From Streptomyces sp. RerS4 (GTDB lineage: Bacteria > Actinomycetota > Actinomycetes > Streptomycetales > Streptomycetaceae): DNA of 64,000 nt. Positions 57,906 to 64,000 of this stretch are shown in pieces. Positions within the stretch are counted from its first letter, which is position 1. Every line of letters starts with the position of its first letter. Position numbers and translations under genes: made by a program. The notes under the pieces are model-generated. The model was not told the DNA's origin, did no database searches, and saw only the letters and a list, made by a program, of their open reading frames with translations. The stretch is taken from assembly GCF_023515955.1 (NCBI RefSeq), contig NZ_CP097322.1:6930501-6994500 (forward strand), in the 5' to 3' direction.

Positions 57906-58627
57906 CGCGGTGCCACCAGCTTGATGCCCACCCCGCGAACGGTCAGCAGGTAGCGCGGGGCCGCCGCCCGTTCGCCGAGCTTGCGGCGCAGGGAAGACAG
58001 GTGCACGTCGACCGTCTGGTCGTCCACGTACGGCTCGCGCCAGACCTCGGTCAGCAGACGCCGTTTGGAGACGACCTGGCCGCTGTGGTGGGCGAGGAAC
58101 GCCAACAGGTCGAACTCCCGACGGGTGAGGCGCAGCTCGCGCCCGGCCAGGTACGCGGTGCGCGCGCCCGGGTCCACCGCCAACTCGCCCACGACGGTGG
58201 GGCGCAGGGGATCGGCGGCCTGCGCCGGCGACACCCCGGCCGCACCGCCGCCGGGGGAGGGCACACCGGCGGTGCGCCGCAGGACGGCGGAGAGGCGGGC
58301 GAGGAGTTGTCCCCCGGAGAAGGGTTTGACCAGGTAGTCGTCGGCGCCCGCGTTCAGGATGTTGATGATCTCCGACTCGTCGTCGCGGGCGGTGGCCACC
58401 AGCACGGGTACGGAGGAGATCCCGCGGATCATGCGCAGGGCGTCGCCGCCGTCCAGGTCGGGCAGTCCCAGGTCGAGGACCACCGCGTCCACGGGCGACT
58501 GCGTGACCTCGCGCAACGCGCCGAACCCGTCGGCGGCGCTGCGTACGGCATACCCCTGCTCCACCAGGACCTCGATCAGCGACTGGCGGATGCTGGGGTC
58601 GTCTTCCACGACCAGGACGCTCGGCAT
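57902..58627 (-). CDS. OmpR-family response regulator
   Basis: The 241-residue protein has a receiver domain (VLVVEDDPS, phospho-acceptor in VVLDLGLPDLDG, TARDDE, KPFSGGQL) and a winged-helix output domain (RELRLTRREFDLLAFLAHHS, VDVHLSSLRRKLG, YLLTVRGVGIKL). It is coupled to the kinase gene and lies 88 bases after a DsbD-alpha-like lipoprotein gene on the same strand. Confidence 0.93.
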   Translation of the reverse strand: MPSVLVVEDDPSIRQSLIEVLVEQGYAVRSAADGFGALREVTQSPVDAVVLDLGLPDLDGGDALRMIRGISSVPVLVATARDDESEIINILNAGADDYLVKPFSGGQLLARLSAVLRRTAGVPSPGGGAAGVSPAQAADPLRPTVVGELAVDPGARTAYLAGRELRLTRREFDLLAFLAHHSGQVVSKRRLLTEVWREPYVDDQTVDVHLSSLRRKLGERAAAPRYLLTVRGVGIKLVAPR

Positions 58628-58715
58628 GCGGACACCTTAGAGGCTCGGCGCGGCGCTGACGTGGACAGGTCACCACCTGCGCCGGGACGGACCGGGAAGG
58701 CCCGGAACCGGCGGG

Positions 58716-59282
58716 TCACGGGGTGGCGAACGCCGGGCCGTCCCGCGTGACGCGCACGCGTACGGGCCGGCCGGACACCGGGATGGTGCAGCCGTCCCGC
58801 GTGCTGCAACTCGCGTAGCCGAGCAGGACCGTGGCCTCGCCGTGCGCCGACGCGCGCACGGGCAGGGTGGTGGTGACCGGGCCGTCCGGGTAGACGGGGA
58901 CCGGGGTGTCAACCCCGGGCACCTGGATCGACCGTACGGTCGAGGCGGTCCGCAACGGGCCCTCCGCCGCGAGGACGCCGGTGACGGCCACCGTGGTCGG
59001 ACGGCCCACGCCCTCGATGCCGGTGGGCGGCAGATCCATGCTGTAGAGGTGGAACCCCTCGGCCTCGGGAGTGAAGACCGCGTTGAGGGTCCCCTTCGAG
59101 GCCTGCCAGTCGGACAGCGAGAGCGTGACGGTGACGCCGTTCTCGGAGAAGCGCGTCGTGGGCCCTGGGCCGCCGGACGGCCCGGCGGGCTTCCCGCCGC
59201 AGGCCACGAGCGCGGCCAGGGGGATGAGGGCGGCCGCGACACGGGTGCTACGTCGGAATCCGACGTGTGCTGAAACGTTCAT
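58716..59282 (-). CDS. lipoprotein with DsbD N-terminal-like domain
   Basis: The 188-residue protein has a lipobox (PLAALVAC) and a beta-sandwich-like domain. It contains FHLYSMDLPPTGIEGVG, LPVRASAHGEATVLLGY and a Cys pair ASCSTRDGCTIPV, which fits the DsbD-alpha/thiol-interchange pattern (YQGCxxxGxCYPP). It lies directly downstream of a thioredoxin-fold lipoprotein. I infer that the two form an extracytoplasmic thiol relay; disulphide activity is not shown. Confidence 0.72.
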   Translation of the reverse strand: MNVSAHVGFRRSTRVAAALIPLAALVACGGKPAGPSGGPGPTTRFSENGVTVTLSLSDWQASKGTLNAVFTPEAEGFHLYSMDLPPTGIEGVGRPTTVAVTGVLAAEGPLRTASTVRSIQVPGVDTPVPVYPDGPVTTTLPVRASAHGEATVLLGYASCSTRDGCTIPVSGRPVRVRVTRDGPAFATP

Positions 59283-59334
59283 CGGTGTGCCTCGGTGTCG
59301 TGAGGTGCGGGTGGGGGTGCGGGTACGGGTGCCG

Positions 59335-60174
59335 TCACGGCGCCCACGCGCGCAGGAAGGAGTCGATGCCCTCCGCCGTCAGCGGCGGGTTGCCCGTGAC
59401 GTGGGTGTCGGTGCGCGTCGTGCCGGACGGCGAGACGACCACCAGGACCGGCATCCTGTACGTCCCGCCCGAGGGGCTGTACGCGCGCAGGAGCGCGGAG
59501 TTGGCGGAGCTGTCGCCGCCGATGTCGATCTTCACGAGGTGGTACGACTCCCCGAGGATCGCCGAGGTCCGCGGCTGCGCGAACACCTTGTCGGCGGCCT
59601 TGCAGTTGCCGCACCAGTTCGCCCCGAAGTCGAGCAGCACCATCCGCCCGTCGGACTTGGCCGCGCGCAGGGCCGCGTCGATCTGTGCCCGCGCGTCGGC
59701 CGAACTGTCGTAGCCGGGGCCGGGAACGCGGGCCGGCCCGGGTGCGGCGGTGGTCGGGGCCGGCTTGGACGATGTCCCGGTGGCGCCGCCGGAGCCGGAG
59801 CCGGAACCGGACCCCGGTCCGGACCCCTTGCCGGTACGGGAGGGGCTCGGCGACGACCCGGAGGCGGAGACGGACGCGGAGGCAGCGACGGACGCGGAGA
59901 CGGCGACGGACGCGGACGGCAGGGCGGACGAGGTCGCGGACACCGCGGCAGACGCGGTCGCGGCGGCCTCGGCGGGCCGCGCCGCCGGGGACGCCTGGGC
60001 GCCGGCCGACGCGGCCGATCCGACCGGCTCGGCGGAGGGCCCGCACGCGGCGGTCATCCCGGCCACCACCACGGCCGCGGCGACCAACGGCAGGCGCCCG
60101 CCGAGGAGTGCGGCCGGGCGGGCAGACGTCGTACGGCGTTCGGCGCGGACGGATCGGAGCATGCGAGAGCTCAT
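59335..60174 (-). CDS. thioredoxin-fold lipoprotein
   Basis: The 279-residue product has a lipoprotein signal (VAAAVVVAGMTAAC), a long Ala-Ser-Val and Gly-Ser linker (about 50-140), and a C-terminal thioredoxin domain (150-279). The active site is WCGNCK, with DFGANWCGNCKAADKVF and the cis-Pro region YRMPVLVVVSPSG. It would act outside the membrane as a disulphide reductase or oxidase. It heads a probable operon with the DsbD-alpha-like lipoprotein and the two-component genes. Confidence 0.87.
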   Translation of the reverse strand: MSSRMLRSVRAERRTTSARPAALLGGRLPLVAAAVVVAGMTAACGPSAEPVGSAASAGAQASPAARPAEAAATASAAVSATSSALPSASVAVSASVAASASVSASGSSPSPSRTGKGSGPGSGSGSGSGGATGTSSKPAPTTAAPGPARVPGPGYDSSADARAQIDAALRAAKSDGRMVLLDFGANWCGNCKAADKVFAQPRTSAILGESYHLVKIDIGGDSSANSALLRAYSPSGGTYRMPVLVVVSPSGTTRTDTHVTGNPPLTAEGIDSFLRAWAP

Positions 60175-60346
60175 GGCGAAGACACCCCAAGGCGAGGATC
60201 GGCTGACCGGGTGGGCGAAGCGCACCGCGGATCGGTGAAATCGAGGCCGTCGGTGCGCAGGGGCTTCGTGTGCCCCGACGCCGACGGCCGCTCGGCTGAC
60301 GCGAGCATAGGACCGTCTGGGGCCCGTGGAACCGCCTCCGTGCGAC

Positions 60347-60366
60347 CTTGAGGATGCCCTAAGGAA
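60347..60366. promoter_or_regulatory. shared 20-bp motif, copy 1 (upstream of thioredoxin lipoprotein)
   Basis: CTTGAGGATGCCCTAAGGAA matches 62197-62216 at 17 of 20 positions. It lies about 175 bases upstream of the thioredoxin lipoprotein start. It is a candidate binding site for a common regulator. Confidence 0.45.
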
Positions 60367-60376
60367 CAGCTCACCT

Positions 60377-60396
60377 CCCGCTTCGGTGGAAGCGGG
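60377..60396 (-). terminator. 8-bp stem hairpin terminator
   Basis: CCCGCTTC (60377-60384) and GAAGCGGG (60389-60396) pair around GGTG. It lies 39 bases beyond the stop codon of the gene at 60435-61004 and probably ends it. Confidence 0.6.
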
Positions 60397-60434
60397 TCCA
60401 AGAGCGCACACAGACGCCCGAATCCGGCAACGTT

Positions 60435-61004
60435 TCAGAAGGAGCTCTCGCGGACGCTCGCCTTGGCCACCGGGGTGATCGTCGCCGTGATCACCGACCG
60501 GTGGTCGTCGCCGCTGAACGTGACCGTGAGGGTGTCGTCGGCGCTCTGCGAGGTGGTCGCCTTGAAACCGAGGCCGGGGATCGCGGAGATCAGGCACACG
60601 CCCCGGCTCCCGTACCGGACCGTGACCTTGCCGCCTTGGGAGGGCACGGTGTGCAGGCCCGCCCCGCCCTTCTCGCAGTCGACGCCGCTCTTCGGCGCGC
60701 CGGCGCGGGAGGCGGCCGACGACGCCTTGGCGGGGGAGGGCGTAGGAGACGGGGACGAGGAGGGCTGGTGCGTCACCGACGGCGAGGGGCTCGCGGAGGC
60801 GCTCGCGGTCGGGGAGGCCTGCTCCGGCTGCGGGCTGCCCGCCTGCCAGGCGGGGGGCGTGTCGATGACCACCGGGGCGGAGCGCGCGACCGGGGGCGTA
60901 TGCCGGGTCGACCCGACCACGAACTGGACCGTGGCGAGTACGGCGGTCACGCTGGCGGCCGTGCACGACAGCCATATGAGCAGGTAGCGCGGAGTTCGGG
61001 GCAC
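60435..61004 (-). CDS. membrane-anchored protein of unknown function
   Basis: The 189-residue product has one N-terminal membrane helix (YLLIWLSCTAASVTAVLATV), a Ser-Pro-Ala-rich linker (about 55-100), and an approximately 80-residue extracellular domain. That domain has CEKGGAGLHTVPS, VTVRYGSRGVCLISAI, a Cys pair and TLTVTFSGDDHRSV. The GTG at 61004 is the only reasonable start. No family recognised. Confidence 0.7.
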   Translation of the reverse strand: MPRTPRYLLIWLSCTAASVTAVLATVQFVVGSTRHTPPVARSAPVVIDTPPAWQAGSPQPEQASPTASASASPSPSVTHQPSSSPSPTPSPAKASSAASRAGAPKSGVDCEKGGAGLHTVPSQGGKVTVRYGSRGVCLISAIPGLGFKATTSQSADDTLTVTFSGDDHRSVITATITPVAKASVRESSF

Positions 61005-61087
61005 GGCCCCATGGTGGCCGATGGGCCGAACGGGCCGTCGTCGACCCCACGGAAAGCCGTAGTCCCCTGCCCGTTGGGTGAACGCCG

Positions 61088-61122
61088 ACGTCCTCCGACC
61101 CCTCGGAGGGGTCGGAGGACGT
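61088..61122 (-). terminator. perfect 15-bp stem terminator
   Basis: ACGTCCTCCGACCCC (61088-61102) and GGGGTCGGAGGACGT (61108-61122) pair perfectly around a five-base loop. It lies about 65 bases past the CAP-domain gene's stop and is the strongest hairpin I saw in the window. Confidence 0.85.
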
Positions 61123-61186
61123 GCCGGAGCCGATCGGCGGGCCCGTGGTGTCGCTCCTTCGCCGCTCCTTCGCGGCTGCTTCGCGA

Positions 61187-62110
61187 CTACTTCCCGGCGC
61201 CGAAGTTCTGCGTCCACCACGGGCCACCGTCGCCCTTGTGGACGCCTATGCCGATCTCCCGGAAGGCGCAGTTGAGGATGTTGGCCCGGTGGCCGGGGCT
61301 GTTCATCCAGGCCGACATGACCGCATCGGCGTCGCCCTGCCCGCGCGCGATGTTCTCGCCCAGGCGCGACCACTGATAGCCGGCGGCTTCCACGCGGCTG
61401 GTCATGGTGGACCCGTCGGGTCCGGTGTGTGACATGACGCCGCTGCGGGCCATGGTGTCGCTGTACGCCCGCGCGGCCGCGCTCAGCTTGGCGTTGGTCG
61501 TCAGCGGACCGCACCCGGCCGTCGCCCGTTCCTTGTTGACGAGGGCGAGAACGGCGGACTCGGCGCCCGAGTCGACGGTGCCCGACCCGCCGGAGCCTCC
61601 GGACGAGCCCTTGGAACCACCGGAGCCACTGGAACCCGTAGAACCCGTGGAACCACCTGAGCCACCTGAACCACCTGAGCCACCGGCCTTGGTGGGGGAG
61701 GACGCGCGCGTCGGTTCGCCCGGCTCGTCCGTCCTCGTCGTGGCCGGCGTGCCGTTCGCCTGTCCGGCGGGATCGCCGGGAGCGGTCGACGTCGAGGCTC
61801 CGGCGCCGGGCGTCCCGGACGGGGCGCCGGCCGAAGCCGAGGCCGAAGCCGAAGCGGCGGCCGAGGCGGTGGGGCCGCCGCTCGGGGCCGCGCCGGTGGG
61901 GTCGGCCGCGGGCGTCGTCGATCCGGCGTCGGACGCCGCCCCGGTGTGACGCCGCTCCGTGCGGGCGTCCCCGTCGGAGTCGGCCACCGCGACCCCCACC
62001 GCCACCGCCGCGGCGGTCGCGGTGACGGACAGCACGACGCGTGTGCGCATCGTCTTCTTCCGGCGCGCCTCGATGCGGGACGGGGTCGCGGGAGTTCGGC
62101 TGCGGCTCAT
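61187..62110 (-). CDS. secreted CAP-domain (SCP/PR1-like) protein
   Basis: The 307-residue protein has an N-terminal hydrophobic helix (VVLSVTATAAAVAVGVAV) and a long Ala-Ser/Gly-Ser linker (about 55-175). The C-terminal CAP domain (about 180-307) shows VLALVNKERATAGCGPL, LSAAARAYSDTMA, MSHTGPDGS, GENIARGQGDADAVMSAWMN, SPGHRANILN and IGIGVHKGDGGPWWTQNFG. The His residues and Glu of the CAP cavity are present. Bacterial CAP proteins are extracellular and of uncertain activity. Confidence 0.9.
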   Translation of the reverse strand: MSRSRTPATPSRIEARRKKTMRTRVVLSVTATAAAVAVGVAVADSDGDARTERRHTGAASDAGSTTPAADPTGAAPSGGPTASAAASASASASAGAPSGTPGAGASTSTAPGDPAGQANGTPATTRTDEPGEPTRASSPTKAGGSGGSGGSGGSTGSTGSSGSGGSKGSSGGSGGSGTVDSGAESAVLALVNKERATAGCGPLTTNAKLSAAARAYSDTMARSGVMSHTGPDGSTMTSRVEAAGYQWSRLGENIARGQGDADAVMSAWMNSPGHRANILNCAFREIGIGVHKGDGGPWWTQNFGAGK

Positions 62111-62486
62111 GCCGGTAACACCTCACTGGAGAGGGGGAGGGGGGTGCGACCGAGCCTAGGCACGTGACCAGGGCGAAGAGCGCCCCGGAAGGGGTTCTTC
62201 AGAATCCCCTAAGGAAGCCCGCAGGATGGACACAGGGACGAGCCGGACAATGGTCCCCAACTCGACCCGCTCCGCCCGACGCCGGCTTCGGCGGCCGAGG
62301 GCAACGAGTTCCGCCTCCCCCACAGGCGGCTCCGGCCCCGCTCTGACCGCACTCACCTGGTCGGGTCAAGCGAAGGCGGCGGCCTGCCGCGAATGGCCCA
62401 GCTTCTGGACACCCGGCAGGCGGCGAGTCGGATGAGATGCCTAACGTCGCTCTCACAGACATCGATTCGCGAACCGTGGAGACGTC
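62111..62486. other. divergent intergenic region, CAP protein/GH26-like protein
   Basis: No gene is supported in these 376 bases. The region holds the shared 20-bp motif (62197-62216) and a GGAG ribosome site directly before the glycoside hydrolase gene. Confidence 0.5.
62197..62216. promoter_or_regulatory. shared 20-bp motif, copy 2 (upstream of CAP protein)
   Basis: CTTCAGAATCCCCTAAGGAA, 17 of 20 identical to 60347-60366 and in the same orientation, about 90 bases upstream of the CAP gene start. Both copies carry the invariant core CCCTAAGGAA. Confidence 0.45.
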
Positions 62487-63503
62487 ATGTCCCATCGACG
62501 CCGCCGGCTGGCGGGCGCCTGCGCCATCACGGTCGCCGCCGGCATGCTCGCCACCGGCGGCGCCTTCGGCACACCGCCGCGAGAGGTATCGGACTGGCGT
62601 GGCGGCGGGCGTGAGGTCGCCGTGGGCGCCTATCTCCATTACGGCTCGCCCGGCGTCGAGCGGATGCGGGAACTGTCGCACTGGCTCCGGGGCACCGAAC
62701 TGCGCGCCGGGCACACCTACCTGCCCGGTGACACGTGGGCGAACATCGAAGGCGCGCCCGATTCCCTGGAAAGCTGGGCCCGGTGGCGCAAGGCGAGAGC
62801 GGACCGGCTGTTCGTCCTGAACGTGCCCATGCTGGAGCGCAACGAGGCCGGAGTTCCCGACGACCGCGTCGCCGAACTGATCCGCACGGGCGCGCGGGGT
62901 GCGTACGACCACCACTTCCGGCGGCTGGCCGAGCGTCTGGTCGGCCTCGGCCTGCCGGACACGGTGATCGTGCTCGGCTGGGAGATGAACGGATTCAACT
63001 ACACGCACCGATGCCGGCCCGACCCCGAGAACTGGAAGAGGTACTGGCGGCGCATCGTGACCGCGATGCGCTCGGTGAAGGGGCAGCGCTTCCGCTTCGA
63101 CTTCGCCCCGAACCGCGGCGGCGACGCGATCGCCTGGACCAAGTGCTACCCCGGCGACGACGTGGTGGACGTCCTGGGCATGGACTCCTACGACCAGCCG
63201 CCCGGTGAGAGCTTCCACGACTACGTCACCCAGCCCTACGGCCTCCAGCAGCAGGTCGACTTCGCGAAGGCGCACGGCAAGCGGATCTCGTACCCCGAGT
63301 GGGGGCTGTTCCGCAACGGAGACAACGCCGAGTACATGCGCTCCATGCTGGAGTGGATCGCCAAGCACAAGCCGCTCTACCAGAGCATCACCGACTACTG
63401 CCCGCACGGCGTGTGGCAGTGCACCGAGAATCCGGACTCCGCGCACGTGTTCCGGGAGTTCCTGTCCACGGAACGGGGCCGGCGCTGGGGGTACAGACGA
63501 TGA
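62487..63503 (+). CDS. secreted GH26-like glycoside hydrolase
   Basis: The 338-residue protein has a signal peptide (AGACAITVAAGMLATGG). The (beta/alpha)8 barrel has the GH26 acid/base region VIVLGWEMNGFNY (Glu near 168) and the probable nucleophile in ISYPEWGLF (Glu near 272). Others are FRFDFAPNRGG and VLGMDSYDQPP. GH26 enzymes are mostly mannanases, but related ones cut other beta-glycans. The ATG follows GGAG. It acts outside the cell. Confidence 0.82.
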   Translation: MSHRRRRLAGACAITVAAGMLATGGAFGTPPREVSDWRGGGREVAVGAYLHYGSPGVERMRELSHWLRGTELRAGHTYLPGDTWANIEGAPDSLESWARWRKARADRLFVLNVPMLERNEAGVPDDRVAELIRTGARGAYDHHFRRLAERLVGLGLPDTVIVLGWEMNGFNYTHRCRPDPENWKRYWRRIVTAMRSVKGQRFRFDFAPNRGGDAIAWTKCYPGDDVVDVLGMDSYDQPPGESFHDYVTQPYGLQQQVDFAKAHGKRISYPEWGLFRNGDNAEYMRSMLEWIAKHKPLYQSITDYCPHGVWQCTENPDSAHVFREFLSTERGRRWGYRR

Positions 63504-63844
63504 CAGACGGTGAGATTCGGGCGTCGTAGGGGTGAGCCGCCCCATAGGACCCACGTCACACACGAACCGGGATAGTAGGCCGACGCTCGCGATGGCGCCC
63601 CCTCGGGACCCTTGCCACCTGCGCGGACGCCCGAGGGTCGGGCGTAGGGGCCTCGGGCCCCGTCTGCGAGGGCTCCTAGTAGGTGGGCTCGTTGCCAGGC
63701 CCCCGGGGGTCTGTCTAACTGGATGAGTCGCAAGGCGGTCGGGTGCTTCACCCGCCACCGACGAACCCCTCTCCTCCGCGTGAGTGGCTCACGCATGTCT
63801 TCGGCATGCCGCGACGGTCCTTGTCCCCTTCGGAAGGTTCATCC
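63504..63844. other. structured leader region upstream of transglycosylase gene
   Basis: No gene is supported in these 341 bases. Two perfect short hairpins lie here: CGCCCGA-GGG-TCGGGCG (63628-63644) and GCGTGAG-TGG-CTCACGC (63778-63794). Several G/C-rich pairable tracts sit between them. The density of structure suggests a terminator followed by a structured 5' leader. I do not recognise a named riboswitch in it. Confidence 0.4.
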
Positions 63845-64000
63845 GTGTCCAACGCCGTCATCCGCCGCATCGCCGCTTCGAAGAAGACCCTCGCGGGTAC
63901 CGTCGTCGCCCTCGGTGTCGCCGGTTCCATGCTCGCCGCCGTTCCCGCCCAGGCGGCCCCGACGAGTGCCAAGGCGATCGCCCAGCAGATGATCAAGGAC
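63845..64000 (+). CDS. secreted transglycosylase-like protein, truncated by window end
   Basis: The 52 visible residues (from the GTG at 63845) begin SNAVIRRIAASKKTLAGTVV and continue through a signal peptide ending VPAQAAP to AKAIAQQMIKD. This start is characteristic of streptomycete secreted lytic transglycosylase (SLT-domain) proteins. The catalytic domain lies outside the window, so the call rests on the N-terminus only. GGAAGG lies upstream of the GTG. Confidence 0.7.
   Translation, partial: MSNAVIRRIAASKKTLAGTVVALGVAGSMLAAVPAQAAPTSAKAIAQQMIKD

Overview
The window is high-GC actinobacterial DNA and almost certainly comes from a Streptomyces chromosome. The signs are strong G/C at third codon positions, many GTG and some TTG starts, tightly coupled ATGA/GTGA gene overlaps, and typical streptomycete families: a subtilisin-inhibitor (SSI) protein, DUF3052 and DUF4916 proteins, many secreted proteins with Ser/Gly- or Thr/Pro-rich linkers, and a transglycosylase cut by the right end of the window. 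No rRNA, tRNA or CRISPR array was recognised.

Region 1 (about 0-28.9 kb) is a biosynthetic region. Its core is one minus-strand operon running from 24864 down to 8030. It encodes a PUFA-synthase-like iterative megasynthase split over two proteins (two tandem FMN enoyl-reductase/NPD barrels-KS-AT-ACP-KR, then KS-AT-DH-phosphopantetheinyl transferase), a free ACP, an alpha/beta hydrolase, a GT1 glycosyltransferase, a zinc-ribbon methyltransferase joined through a frame break to an unknown N-terminal part, and a degenerate galactokinase-like protein. A divergent LysR regulator, an MFS exporter, a P450 plus FAD mono-oxygenase pair and an ABC exporter lie around it. Inferred product: a glycosylated, methylated, at least partly reduced fatty-acyl or polyketide compound. 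A 267-bp, nearly identical inverted repeat encoding an Ig-like domain flanks the operon (6756-7022 and 27418-27684).

Region 2 (about 29-49.2 kb) is a patchwork of small metabolic and regulatory modules. It includes divergent regulator/target pairs with visible palindromes (TetR/quinone oxidoreductase, MarR/old-yellow enzyme, double-MerR/erythromycin esterase), an ArsR-VOC pair, a decayed 2,3-dihydroxybenzoate-AMP-ligase-like gene, a ribbon-helix-helix/Doc-like toxin-antitoxin pair, an SSI-type protease inhibitor, and a small protein that reads as an ADF/cofilin homologue.

Region 3 (about 49.2-64 kb) opens with a 786-residue protein combining a macrodomain, a family-1-like uracil-DNA glycosylase domain and an R-S-E ADP-ribosyltransferase domain. 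A NlpC/P60 peptidase, a PuuE-like deacetylase and a sirtuin follow. Two IS5-family remnants bracket a lipoprotein gene. Next come a redox-type operon (thioredoxin lipoprotein, DsbD-alpha-like lipoprotein, response regulator, histidine kinase), a CAP-domain protein, a GH26-like hydrolase and the truncated transglycosylase.

The most unusual items are the macro-UDG-ART fusion, the bacterial ADF/cofilin protein, and the fused PfaD/PfaA-like synthase operon with its pseudo-galactokinase. Function calls rest on motifs read by eye; no database search was run.
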